Assembly (NCBI GenBank): GCA_021372515.1
Contig: JAJFUG010000054.1
Span: 1-15,667, forward strand
Direction of reading: 5' to 3'
DNA length: 15,667 bases
From: a bacterium
GTDB lineage: Bacteria; Gemmatimonadota; Glassbacteria; GWA2-58-10
In this document: piece after piece, positions 1 through 6,731 of the stretch
Position numbering within the stretch: position 1 is the first letter of the stretch
How the letters are laid out: each line of letters begins with the position of its first letter
Program-made: the position numbers and the translations under genes
Notes under the pieces: model-generated
What the model was told of the DNA's origin: nothing
What the model saw: only the letters and a program-made list of their open reading frames with translations
Databases searched by the model: none

Positions 1-2
1 AT

Positions 3-107
3 ATCCTGCTGGCCGTCGATCTGCTTCTGCTGATTCTTTCCATAGGCGTTGTAGCGCTTTCCATCCGGGTATTTCTCAAGAGGAAGGCGGAGCGGGTCAG
101 CGCATAA
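3..107 (+). CDS. C-terminal tail of a membrane protein (5' truncated by window edge)
   Basis: Only the last 34 residues are visible. Frame 3 reads from the window edge to a TAA at 105-107. The visible part is a strongly hydrophobic stretch of about 20 residues rich in Leu, Ile and Val, followed by a short basic tail (RVFLKRKAERVSA). This looks like a final transmembrane helix with a positively charged cytoplasmic end. The family cannot be named from this fragment. It converges on the minus-strand gene ending at 254, and the gap contains a strong hairpin. The reading frame itself could be coincidental over such a short length, but the composition argues for a real gene end. Confidence 0.5.
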   Translation: MLLAVDLLLLILSIGVVALSIRVFLKRKAERVSA

Positions 108-187
108 AAGATTCAGGCTGGTTGATCTTTCAGTGGGGGGATAGGTCCCGGATGTAACGGCCCTGGCGCTCTGGATGGTGGGTGAGG

Positions 188-214
188 CCCTGTTGCGGCT
201 GGTCCGCAACAGGG
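188..214. terminator. Strong hairpin between convergent genes
   Basis: CCCTGTTGCGG at 188-198 pairs perfectly with CCGCAACAGGG at 204-214 around a 5-base loop, giving an 11-bp GC-rich stem. It sits in the 146-bp gap between the plus-strand gene ending at 107 and the minus-strand gene ending at 254, where a bidirectional terminator would be expected. No T-run follows on either strand, so intrinsic termination is uncertain. It could instead be a dispersed palindromic repeat. Confidence 0.4.
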
Positions 215-253
215 TGTGCGAAAAAGCCCCGGGTGGGCCGCGGCCGAGGAGGC

Positions 254-1120
254 TTAGGAGGGGTCGCCGCGGCGCTGCAGAAGGCGCACCCGGTGAAGGA
301 GGCTGTCGCAGAGCGCGGTGTCCTCCGGGTACAGCTCGCGGCGGGTGCGGACCACGGAGCGGGCCTCGTAGTAGAGGCCGCGACGGCTGAGCAGGGCGAC
401 CTTGAGCCAGACCCAGCCGAACGGGACTTTCCCATCCGGGCCGGGGTCGCTTTGCTCGAGGCTTTCCAGACGTTCGAGCAGCGCCCCCAGCTCGACCAGC
501 CCGTTGTCGTCCAGCACCCCGAACCAGCTTGAATCGGCGGCCTCGGGGCCGTGTACGCTCCAGCGATAGACCTCCCCCAACTGAAGCAGGCTGTCATACT
601 GTGCGCTTTTCACCCGTCCGTCACGGGTGCTCAGGCTGTAGAGCGCCCGGCGCTTGCCCTCTTTGCGCAGGGTGAACCGGCACTCCAGGCTGTCCCCCTG
701 CCACTTGAACGCCTCCGGAATGTCCAGCAGCACCGCCCCCAGGGGATATACCAGGAACGCCTCCACCGTGTCGGCCTCGGCCTGTTCCGGGCTCAGGGAC
801 TGGATGAGCCGCGCGTAACGTCCCTCGAACCAGCCCAGGGCCTCCACGGCCAGGCCGAACAGGCTGTCCGGGGCGGCGGCCGCCTCGGGCAGGCGCTGGG
901 TGAGGCCGGGGGCCAGGACCAGCATCCGGCAGTCCGGTGTAAAGAGGAACGCCTCGGCCGGGGCGCCGAAAGCGTTGGCCACAGTCTCCCCGGAGCCGAA
1001 CACCTGCCCGCTGTGCAGCTCCGGCCCGCAGACCGCCACCGCGGCGGGAGCGCCAGCGCTCAGGCGTGCGGCGGCCAGCAGGCAGAGGGCGATGAGCCAG
1101 TATGTCAGCCGGGTTTTCAT
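254..1120 (-). CDS. Secreted protein of unknown function
   Basis: This is a 288-residue protein that I do not recognise. Residues 1-24 form a Sec-type signal peptide: MKTR, then the hydrophobic core LTYWLIALCLLAAA, with likely cleavage near SAGA. The mature part has five cysteines (31, 64, 147 and 271 among them) and no catalytic motif I can identify. The C-terminal 60 residues look helical and somewhat TPR-like (LKVALLSRRGLYYEARSVV, then a second Leu/Arg-rich helix). The ATG at 1120 is chosen because the signal peptide starts there. A GTG at 1141 would add seven polar residues before it. The ATG lies 4 bp after the stop of the DsrE-like gene, so the two are almost certainly co-transcribed and may act together in the cell envelope. 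The unit ends at TAA 254-256. Confidence 0.75.
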   Translation of the reverse strand: MKTRLTYWLIALCLLAAARLSAGAPAAVAVCGPELHSGQVFGSGETVANAFGAPAEAFLFTPDCRMLVLAPGLTQRLPEAAAAPDSLFGLAVEALGWFEGRYARLIQSLSPEQAEADTVEAFLVYPLGAVLLDIPEAFKWQGDSLECRFTLRKEGKRRALYSLSTRDGRVKSAQYDSLLQLGEVYRWSVHGPEAADSSWFGVLDDNGLVELGALLERLESLEQSDPGPDGKVPFGWVWLKVALLSRRGLYYEARSVVRTRRELYPEDTALCDSLLHRVRLLQRRGDPS

Positions 1121-1124
1121 CCGC

Positions 1125-1625
1125 TCAGATCGTGATGACACGCGTGTTCGTGTCCTTGAGGTATTCGGTCAGCGGCTGGCCCATGCCCCTCACCTCGACC
1201 CCCAGGCTGGCCAGGTTGTCGCTCACTCCGTAGCTGTCCGCGCAGGCCTTGCAGGCCTGAATTTTTATCCCGGAGTCCAGCATCCGGTGGGCGTACTCGC
1301 GCAGCTCGAGGTCCACTGCCAGAAGGCGGGCCGAGGCGCCCCAGACGATCAGGGTCACATCCTTCCACCAGAGCTGCGCCTTGGCGTTGAACGTGTACAT
1401 GAACGCCATTTTGAGGGCGACCTCGCGGTCGCCGCTGGTCCAGAGCACGACAAGCTTATCCGGCATGCTGCAACCATCCTGCGGGGTTGTCGGTTCGGTT
1501 TCAGGTCGGGATTGTGCCGCCGGGCTGAAAGCGGCCATTGCGGCCAGGGCCGGCGCTGCAACGGCTGCGGCCAGGAACTCGCGGCGTCCGGTCGCGGACG
1601 GGCCGGTGCTGACCGTTCGGGGCAT
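1125..1625 (-). CDS. Tat-signalled DsrE-like protein
   Basis: This 166-residue protein has a likely Tat signal (GRREFLAA at residues 13-20, an Ala-rich hydrophobic segment, cleavage near SPAAQS). A DsrE/DsrF-like domain follows from about residue 56 to the end. The typical fold cues are visible: a beta-strand opening (KLVVLWTSGD), a second strand (DVTLIVWGASARLL), and a cysteine-bearing segment (KIQACKACADSYGV) with C125 and C128. DsrE-family proteins carry or relay sulfane sulfur on a cysteine near this position, but most are cytoplasmic, so an exported one is notable. ATG 1625 is preferred because GGAGGT lies just upstream. An ATG at 1664 has no such site and would overlap porB. The start is 25 bp after the porB stop, so it belongs to the same transcript. 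The function is inferred from the fold. No sulfur-transfer partner such as DsrF, DsrH or TusA is adjacent. Confidence 0.85.
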   Translation of the reverse strand: MPRTVSTGPSATGRREFLAAAVAAPALAAMAAFSPAAQSRPETEPTTPQDGCSMPDKLVVLWTSGDREVALKMAFMYTFNAKAQLWWKDVTLIVWGASARLLAVDLELREYAHRMLDSGIKIQACKACADSYGVSDNLASLGVEVRGMGQPLTEYLKDTNTRVITI

Positions 1626-1650
1626 CGGACCTCCGCACCTGGGATAAGGT

Positions 1651-2568
1651 TCAGACCAGCTCATCCGCGCGGCTGCGCACCTTGGCCCAGGTCTCGTCCA
1701 CCCGCTGCTGGATGGTCAGGAAATCCGCCTCCTGCAGGTGGTGGAACCTTCCCTGGGCCTCCAGATACTCGCGCACCGGGCGCGGCGAGGGATTGTCGCG
1801 CAGCACCCGCCGCACTCCGTCGAACACCTCGACCAGCGGGTAAACATTGGTGGTCACGGCCAGGCGCGCCACCCGGATCGAGTCCTGGGGCCGGGTCTGC
1901 CAGCCGGTGGGGCAGGGCGAAAGTATGTTGATGAACTTGGAGCCCTTGATAGCCCGGGCGCGTCGCACCTTGGCCACGAGGTCCTCGGGGAAAGACACCG
2001 TGGCCGTGGCTGCGTAGGGGATGTAGTGCGCGGCCATGATCTCAAGGATATCTTTTTTGGGCGCCTGCTTGGGGTGATGCTCGGGCGTGGTGGTGGTCCA
2101 GGCCAGAAGCGGGGTGCTGCTGGAGCGCTGGATGCCGGTGTTCATGTAGGCTTCGTTGTCGTAACAGATATACAGGAAATCATCATTGCGCTCCACCGCG
2201 CTGGAGAGGGCCTGCAGGCCGATGTCGTACGTGCCGCCATCCCCGGCCCAGGCGACTACCGTAGTATCCTTGAAGCCGCGCCGCCGCAGTCCGGCCAGCA
2301 CGCCGCTCGAGGTGGAGGCGGCGGTGGCGAACGGGGTGTGCAGCACCGGCACCCGCGCGCTGGAATAGGGGTAGAGGCCGTCGATAATGCTGCCGCAGCA
2401 GGCCGGGATCACGATCACAGCCTTGCCCTCCAGGGCATTAAGCACCTCGCGCAGGGCGATGGGCTCGCCGCAGCCGGGGCAGGCCAGGTTGCCGCAGCCG
2501 AACGGCTCGTCCTTGAGGTAGCGGCGCAGGTCCTCGGCCGGAGGGGTGGCGGTTGTGTTTTCGCTCAT
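1651..2568 (-). CDS. porB: 2-oxoacid:ferredoxin oxidoreductase, beta subunit (PorB type)
   Basis: This 305-residue protein is the thiamine-diphosphate-binding subunit of a pyruvate or other 2-oxoacid:ferredoxin oxidoreductase, which forms acyl-CoA, CO2 and reduced ferredoxin in the cytoplasm. The N-terminal CPGCGEP (C30, C33), one of C57/C58 and C219 (SPCP) match the cysteines that ligate the proximal [4Fe-4S] cluster in this family. GDGGT (109-113) followed by YDNEAYMNTG (137-146) is the TPP/Mg motif. The length is normal for PorB. GAGG six bases upstream supports ATG 2568. Unusually, it is separated from porA by 359 bp of repeats, although alpha and beta genes normally abut. The exact substrate (pyruvate, 2-oxoisovalerate or another) cannot be read from the sequence. 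Confidence 0.95.
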   Translation of the reverse strand: MSENTTATPPAEDLRRYLKDEPFGCGNLACPGCGEPIALREVLNALEGKAVIVIPACCGSIIDGLYPYSSARVPVLHTPFATAASTSSGVLAGLRRRGFKDTTVVAWAGDGGTYDIGLQALSSAVERNDDFLYICYDNEAYMNTGIQRSSSTPLLAWTTTTPEHHPKQAPKKDILEIMAAHYIPYAATATVSFPEDLVAKVRRARAIKGSKFINILSPCPTGWQTRPQDSIRVARLAVTTNVYPLVEVFDGVRRVLRDNPSPRPVREYLEAQGRFHHLQEADFLTIQQRVDETWAKVRSRADELV

Positions 2569-2592
2569 GTACGACCTCTATCGGTTTCCGCA

Positions 2593-2618
2593 GGCGGGAT
2601 ATATCCCGCCCCTACGAC
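2593..2618. repeat. Palindromic element, GGCGGGATATATCCCGCC type
   Basis: An 18-bp perfect palindrome at 2593-2610 is followed by CCTACGAC. The same element, with paired substitutions in both arms, recurs at 6587-6610. It lies 25 bp upstream of the porB start codon. Its origin is probably that of a small dispersed intergenic repeat. A role as an mRNA hairpin in the porB leader is possible. Confidence 0.75.
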
Positions 2619-2672
2619 ATACGGTTGGCGTTTCTACATTTCCGGATGTGCAAGGCAGGCCGTAACCGATGT

Positions 2673-2691
2673 TACACACCCTGGCGGCCAG
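2673..2691. repeat. Diverged member of the TACACACC hairpin family
   Basis: TACACACC (2673-2680) is followed by a small CTGG/CCAG hairpin (2681-2691) and then a C-tract. The order of parts matches the better conserved copies at 2829-2870, 13766-13807 and 13871-13911, but the arms are shorter. It abuts the left end of the 133-bp inverted-repeat element. Confidence 0.4.
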
Positions 2692-2823
2692 CTTCCCCCC
2701 TTTTGAAAAGGGGGGCCAGGGGGGATTTAATCAAACGGTCCGCTTTATCCCCTTTACGACTGAGGCAGGAAATGATTTATTATATCAAATCCCCCTCAAT
2801 CCCCCTTTTTCAAAGGGGGAGGC
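2691..2823. repeat. 133-bp MITE-like inverted-repeat element with G/C tracts
   Basis: The two ends are imperfect inverted copies of about 38 bp. The left end reads GCTTCCCCCC, then TTTTGAAAA, GGGGGG and AGGGGGGATTT. The right end reads AAATCCCCCT, then CCCCCTTTTT, CAAAGGGGG and AGGC. Each end is also internally palindromic: 10-bp arms at 2695-2715 and 8-bp arms at 2801-2819. The interior is AT-richer. There is no transposase or ORF. The structure fits a non-autonomous mobile element or a large folded RNA between porA and porB. Confidence 0.75.
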
Positions 2824-2828
2824 AAAGG

Positions 2829-2870
2829 CACACACCCCGGCGGCTAAAGCCGCCACCCCTCTTTTTAGAG
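2829..2870 (+). repeat. CACACACCCCG hairpin element, copy 1
   Basis: CACACACCCCG (2829-2839) leads into a hairpin with arms GGCGGC and GCCGCC around TAAA, followed by CCCCTCTTTTTAGAG ending at 2870. Two further copies lie at 13766-13807 (same orientation) and 13871-13911 (opposite). Flanks are conserved while the hairpin arms differ but still pair. An immediate GCAAC/GTTGC mini-hairpin follows at 2870-2882. Confidence 0.7.
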
Positions 2871-2927
2871 CAACTATGTTGCTTAGTGGGGGGATTTAAA
2901 TGCACGGCCTGCCCGTGCCCTGTTCTA

Positions 2928-4130
2928 TTAATGGTTGAGCCCGAGCCAGTTGAGCCGTCCCGGCACGGGCGGGTGCTCGCCCTCGGCCACGTCCAGCATG
3001 CGCTCGATATTCTCGGGCACGATATCCCGTCCGCCCAGGCCGGCGACGAACCCGAACACCCGCGGACCGGCCTTGCCGCTGTCCAGTCCGTAGAGCGCCG
3101 ATTTGACCTCCTGGCAGAGCGGGCTGTCCGTGCCCGGGCTCACCGACTGGTCGAGCACCGCCACGTTCTTCGCTCCGCCCAGCATGGCCCGCAGGTCCGC
3201 ATACGGGAACGGGCGGAACATGCGCATGCGCACCAGGCCGACTTTGCGCCCCTGTTCACGCAGGCGGCGCACCACGTGACGGCAGGTGCCGGCGCTGGTC
3301 CCGGCGGCCACGAGGACCGTCTCGGCGTCCTCGACCATGAACGCCTCGGTCAGGGGCCAGTTGCGTCCGAATTCTCTGGCAAACTCCGCGCTCACCTCAC
3401 GCGCGACAGCCTCGGCGGCGGAGGCGCCCTCGGCCTGCTGCTGCTTGAACTCCATGAAATACTCGGGGCTGGTCACCGCGTTGAACGTGTGCGGCTGCGA
3501 CGGGTCCACCACCAGGGGCGGGTCCCAGGGCGGAAGGAAACGGTCCACCGCCTCGGGCTCGGGGACATCCACCGGCTCGGCGGTGTGGCTGAGGATGAAG
3601 CCATCCAGCAGCACCATGACCGGTGTGGCAACCTTTTCCGCCAGGCGGAACGACATCAGCACCGTGTCCAGCACCTCCTGGCAGCTCTCGCAGAAGAACT
3701 GCAGCCAGCCGGTGTCGCGCTGGGCCATGCTGTCGCTGTGGTCGCACCAGATGCTCCAGGGCGCGCCCAGGGCGCGGTTGACATTGGCCATCACGATAGG
3801 CAGGCGCGCGCCGCTGGCCCAGTGCAGCATCTCGTGCATCAGGGCCAGGCCCTGGCTGCTCGTGGCGGTGAAAGTGCGCACCCCCGTGCTGGCGGCCCCG
3901 ATCACGCAGGCCATGGCGCTGTGCTCGCTCTCCACCTTGATGAAATCGGCGTCCAGCATGCCCTCGGCGCAATAGAGGCTAAGCTTCTCGGCCACGCTGG
4001 TCTGCGGGGTGATCGGATAGGCCGCGATCACCTGCACGCGGGCCAGGCGCACGGCTGTGGAGACCGCCTCGTTGCCTGTAATCAGCTCTTTCAGGGTTTT
4101 TTCTCCATGGTGATTATGTAGCGCGGGCAT
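2928..4130 (-). CDS. porA: 2-oxoacid:ferredoxin oxidoreductase, alpha subunit (PorA type)
   Basis: This is the alpha subunit of the PorGDAB complex and contributes the pyrimidine-binding half of the TPP site. Recognisable features are the family opening LKELITGNEAVSTAVRLA, the substrate-region motif AAYPITPQT, and KVESEHSAMACVIGAASTGVR with the usual TATSSQGLALMHEML. The central domain contains MVLLDGFILSHTAEPV, and the C-terminal transketolase-like domain contains VLVAAGTSAGT and VGLVRMRMFRPFP. The annotated ATG 4130 gives 400 residues, but the first 12 (MPALHNHHGEKT) do not look like the family. Homology begins at a CTG codon at 4094, which overlaps the upstream stop as CTGA and has GGAG 8 nt before it. 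Translation may therefore truly start there (388 residues). It overlaps the GltD-PorD gene and is translationally coupled to it. Confidence 0.93.
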   Translation of the reverse strand: MPALHNHHGEKTLKELITGNEAVSTAVRLARVQVIAAYPITPQTSVAEKLSLYCAEGMLDADFIKVESEHSAMACVIGAASTGVRTFTATSSQGLALMHEMLHWASGARLPIVMANVNRALGAPWSIWCDHSDSMAQRDTGWLQFFCESCQEVLDTVLMSFRLAEKVATPVMVLLDGFILSHTAEPVDVPEPEAVDRFLPPWDPPLVVDPSQPHTFNAVTSPEYFMEFKQQQAEGASAAEAVAREVSAEFAREFGRNWPLTEAFMVEDAETVLVAAGTSAGTCRHVVRRLREQGRKVGLVRMRMFRPFPYADLRAMLGGAKNVAVLDQSVSPGTDSPLCQEVKSALYGLDSGKAGPRVFGFVAGLGGRDIVPENIERMLDVAEGEHPPVPGRLNWLGLNH

Positions 4131-5764
4131 TCCTGGGCGCAGATCCCGCAACCCTTGCAATACTCCTTGCGCACCGCGTAGGCGCCGTCCTGGGCCTGGA
4201 TCGCCAGGTCGGGGCAGAAAATCAGGCAGTTGTCGCAGCGCACGCAGGTGCCGCAGTCGAAGCAGCGCGAGCTTTCGGCCACGGCCTGCTCCGGGCTGAA
4301 CGCACCGGCGATCTCCGCCCGGCTGCCCAGCGGGTTTTTCACCAGCGTGGTGGGGGCCTCCTGACGGGGCCGCGGCTCGAAATAATCCGTGTTTATTTTC
4401 GCGAAAGCCACGCTCTCAAGGCTCTGGCCACTGTCGCGCGGAAGGTCGAGTCCGGCGAGCAGGGTGTGCATGTTGCGCGCCGCGGCCACGCCATCGGCCA
4501 GGGCGTGGCTCACCGAGTTGATCCCCGGGCCCAGGTCGCCGCCGGCGAACACTCCGGGCGCGGTGGTGCGCAACAGGGCATCCACCCGCAGACGGCCGTT
4601 TTCGTTCTGGATGTCCGCGGGTAGCCAGCCCAGCTCGGGGGTCTCGCCGATGGCGAACACAACAGTGTCGGCCGGAGCGTGGAACGCGCTTCCCGGCACC
4701 GGCTCGGGACGCGCCCGGCCGGAGGCGTCCGGCGCGCCCATCCGCATGCGGATCATCTCCAGCCCGCTCACCCGTCCGTCCTGTACGGTCAGCGTGGTGG
4801 GCGCGGCCTGGAAGACGAAATCCACACCCTCGCCAATTGCCTCGCGCACCTCCTCCGGGTGGGCCGGCATCTCGGCCAGGCTGCGGCGGTAGTAGAGGCT
4901 GACCTCGGCTCCCAGGCGAAGGCCCGCCCGGGCCGCGTCGATAGCCGTGTTGCCGCCGCCCACTACTGCCAGGTGTCGGCCGGTGGCGACTTTCTGTCCC
5001 AGGTTGAAACGCTTGAGGAATTCCAGGCCGAAGAACACGCCCTCGGTGGAGGCGGGTATCGTCACGCCAGGGTCGCGGGAGCCGTGGGCCCCGGTGGCCA
5101 GGAATATGGCCCGCGACTCGCGCGCCACCTCGGCCAGGTCCTCAACGGGAGCGCCCAGGCGGAACTGCACGCCCACTGACTCCAGGCGCGCCAGCTCACC
5201 ATCCAGCACGTTGCGCGGCATACGGAACTCGGGCACGCCCAGGCGCAGCATCCCGCCGGGCGAGCTTTCGCGCTCGTACACCACCACCGGGTAGCCGGCC
5301 AGGCGCAGGCCCCAGGCGCAGCCCATTCCGGCCGGGCCGGAGCCGACCACCGCCACCGGGGGGCCGCCCCGCTCGGCTGCGGGCGTCCAGGGTGGGGTCC
5401 AGCGCTCCTCCAGGGCCATGTCGCCCAGGAAACGCTCCGTGCCGTGGATATTGACCGCACCGTCCAGTTCGCCCCGGTTGCAGGCGCTTTCGCAGGTGTG
5501 GTAGCAGACCCGCCCGCAGGCCGCGGGCAGGGGGTTGGCCGCCACGATCAGCTCCCAGGCCTCGCGCCAGCGTCCCGCACGCACCAAGTGCATGTAGCGG
5601 TTGACCGGCTCACCCAGCGGGCACTCCATGGCGCAGGGCGAGGCTTTCTCGCGGTAGACCGGGGCGAAGAAACTCCAGGCGCCGGTCTTGTTCCAGCGCA
5701 TATCCGCCAGGTTCACCGAAACCGGCGGCAAGTCCTTTATCGGGGACCCGGATTCACTGCTCAT
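4091..5764 (-). CDS. GltD-like NAD(P)/FAD flavoprotein fused to a PorD-type 2[4Fe-4S] ferredoxin
   Basis: This 557-residue electron-transfer protein sits inside the por operon. Residues 40-115 form an N-terminal iron-sulfur domain like that of glutamate synthase small subunit and dihydropyrimidine dehydrogenase, with C44, C48, C83, C87, C91 and C95. An FAD site follows (VVGSGPAGMG, 139-148), then an NAD(P) site (VVGGGNTAID, 267-276) and the closing FAD motif GVFAGGDLGPG (404-414). From about residue 490 comes a ferredoxin module: C501, C504, C507, C510, C513, C517 in CFDCGTCVRCDNCLIFCP, then C536, C539, C542, C546 in CKGCGICAQECP. There is no separate porD gene, so this domain should serve as the delta subunit. 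The fusion implies electron exchange between the Por core and NAD(P)H. A GGAG seven bases upstream supports ATG 5764. It starts 34 bp after porG and overlaps porA. Confidence 0.93.
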   Translation of the reverse strand: MSSESGSPIKDLPPVSVNLADMRWNKTGAWSFFAPVYREKASPCAMECPLGEPVNRYMHLVRAGRWREAWELIVAANPLPAACGRVCYHTCESACNRGELDGAVNIHGTERFLGDMALEERWTPPWTPAAERGGPPVAVVGSGPAGMGCAWGLRLAGYPVVVYERESSPGGMLRLGVPEFRMPRNVLDGELARLESVGVQFRLGAPVEDLAEVARESRAIFLATGAHGSRDPGVTIPASTEGVFFGLEFLKRFNLGQKVATGRHLAVVGGGNTAIDAARAGLRLGAEVSLYYRRSLAEMPAHPEEVREAIGEGVDFVFQAAPTTLTVQDGRVSGLEMIRMRMGAPDASGRARPEPVPGSAFHAPADTVVFAIGETPELGWLPADIQNENGRLRVDALLRTTAPGVFAGGDLGPGINSVSHALADGVAAARNMHTLLAGLDLPRDSGQSLESVAFAKINTDYFEPRPRQEAPTTLVKNPLGSRAEIAGAFSPEQAVAESSRCFDCGTCVRCDNCLIFCPDLAIQAQDGAYAVRKEYCKGCGICAQECPRYIITMEKKP

Positions 5765-5798
5765 CGATATTCTCCGGGGAAAGAGCGAAACGGAACAT

Positions 5799-6398
5799 TC
5801 AAATCCCGCCGTGGGCCCGCGCGGGAGCGGCCAATGTCCGGTCGTCCTCGGGCAGCACGGCCTTGTCGAAAGATTCCTTTACCGCGGCGATATTGTCGTC
5901 TGTCCTGCGCTTGATTATCTCGATCACCGCTCCGAGAATGGAATCGAGGCTCACGATCCCGGTGAACCGGGCGAAAGCCCCGAGGATGGCCGTGTTGACA
6001 ATCGGGCTGGCGATGGAGCCGAGCTTGTGCTTGAGCGCGATGGAGCTGGCATCCACCGTGGCGACCCGGCAATGCTTGAAATGGCCGAATTCGGCGGGGC
6101 CGCAGGGCGAGTTGACCAGCACGCCGCCGCCCGGTTTGAGGCCCTGGATGGTCGAGGGCAGGCCGGCCAGGGTCGGGTCGAGGATGACCACGTAATCCGG
6201 CTGGTAGATATGGCAGCGCAGCTCGATTGGGCGCTCGTCGAAACGCACGAAAGCCGCCACCGGGGCCCCGCGGCGCTCCACTCCGAAATGCGGGAACGCC
6301 TGGACCCAGCGGCCCTCCTCGAACAGGGCGCGCGCCAGCATGCTGCAGGCGAACACCGCGCCTTGCCCGCCGCGGCCGTGTATCCGTATCTCTATCAT
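5799..6398 (-). CDS. porG: 2-oxoacid:ferredoxin oxidoreductase, gamma subunit (PorG type)
   Basis: This 199-residue gamma subunit forms the domain involved in CoA binding and structural assembly in 2-oxoacid:ferredoxin oxidoreductases. The N-terminal IRIHGRGGQGAVFACSMLA is the family signature, followed by AFPHFGVERRGAPVAAFVRF and DYVVILDPTL. The late motif SIASPIVNTAILGAFARFTG is also typical. The length is normal. ATG 6398 has AAAGGAAG upstream. It is the first gene of the operon, with a promoter candidate about 50 bp upstream, and it ends 34 bp before the GltD-PorD fusion gene. The last 10 residues (APARAHGGI) are a variable tail. Confidence 0.94.
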   Translation of the reverse strand: MIEIRIHGRGGQGAVFACSMLARALFEEGRWVQAFPHFGVERRGAPVAAFVRFDERPIELRCHIYQPDYVVILDPTLAGLPSTIQGLKPGGGVLVNSPCGPAEFGHFKHCRVATVDASSIALKHKLGSIASPIVNTAILGAFARFTGIVSLDSILGAVIEIIKRRTDDNIAAVKESFDKAVLPEDDRTLAAPARAHGGI

Positions 6399-6451
6399 CG
6401 ACTTCCTTTTATTGACAATGTTCAGGCCTCTGTTTCCGCCAGACCTGCTGC

Positions 6452-6480
6452 ATTATAAGCGGAAGCCCGGCGCTTCGCAA
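6452..6480 (-). promoter_or_regulatory. Sigma-70-type promoter for the por operon
   Basis: On the minus strand TTGCGA (complement of 6475-6480) is followed by exactly 17 bp and then a perfect TATAAT (complement of 6452-6457). Transcription would start near 6445, giving a leader of roughly 47 nt with a Shine-Dalgarno-like AAAGGAAG before the porG ATG. The -35 box matches 4 of 6 consensus bases. It lies in a gap of otherwise high GC. Confidence 0.6.
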
Positions 6481-6584
6481 GCCGATTTTTCTGCGTGTGG
6501 AGCATCCGGCGGGGCTGGAGGTCGCACCGGTGAGTACGACCCGGATGGACTGGGCGGGTGAACCGGCGCATAACACAAAAAGCC

Positions 6585-6610
6585 GGGCGAGATATATCTC
6601 GCCCCTACGA
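6585..6610. repeat. Palindromic element, GGCGAGATATATCTCGCC type
   Basis: A perfect 20-bp palindrome at 6585-6604 is followed by CTACGA. Compared with the copy at 2593, one base differs in each arm (G to A on the left, C to T on the right), so pairing is kept. The tail CCCCTACGA is identical. Confidence 0.75.
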
Positions 6611-6664
6611 AAGAAAACGGGCGTGGACAGATTGTGTTACAGGGGGGCTGTACGGGTAAAACTG

Positions 6665-6690
6665 CAGGGGCACGGCGCGCCGTGCCCCTG
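6665..6690. repeat. 26-bp perfect palindrome of the GGGGCACGG type
   Basis: The sequence 6665-6690 is its own reverse complement: arms CAGGGGCACGGCG and CGCCGTGCCCCTG. A near copy at 13738-13760 has a one-base centre and serves as the stem of a terminator. Here no T-run follows on either strand. Confidence 0.8.
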
Positions 6691-6705
6691 TGGATACCGA
6701 CGGAT

Positions 6706-6731
6706 GTAGGGGCAGGCCCCTGTGCCTGCCC
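6706..6731 (+). repeat. GTAGGGGC hairpin element, copy 1
   Basis: GTAGGGGC is followed by the arm AGG, the loop CCCCTGTG, the arm CCT and GCCC. It is identical over 26 bp to the copy at 9694-9719 and related to the inverted copy ending at 9754. It ends 8 bp before the stop codon of the minus-strand flavoprotein gene. Confidence 0.75.

Larger units (their letters stand above)
2569..2927. other. porA-porB gap filled with palindromic repeats
   Basis: This 359-bp non-coding stretch lies within what should be one operon. From left to right it holds a GGCGGGATATATCCCGCC palindrome with the tail CCTACGAC, a TACACACC-type hairpin (2673-2691), a 133-bp G-tract/C-tract inverted-repeat element (2691-2823), a CACACACCCCG hairpin element (2829-2870), and a second copy of the GGGGGGATTTAA motif (2889-2900). 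A minus-strand TATAAT (ATTATA at 2779-2784) faces porB, but it has no convincing -35 box. No ORF with coding character was seen. Confidence 0.8.

Noticed and set aside
900-1931. Plus-strand 343-codon frame across three minus-strand genes
   Set aside because: It crosses the boundaries of well-supported minus-strand genes and is Arg/Pro/Gly-rich without motifs.
2553-4121. Plus-strand open frame of 522 codons opposite porA
   Set aside because: Its His/Arg/Gly-rich antisense composition is typical of high-GC mirror frames. porA on the other strand has clear family motifs.
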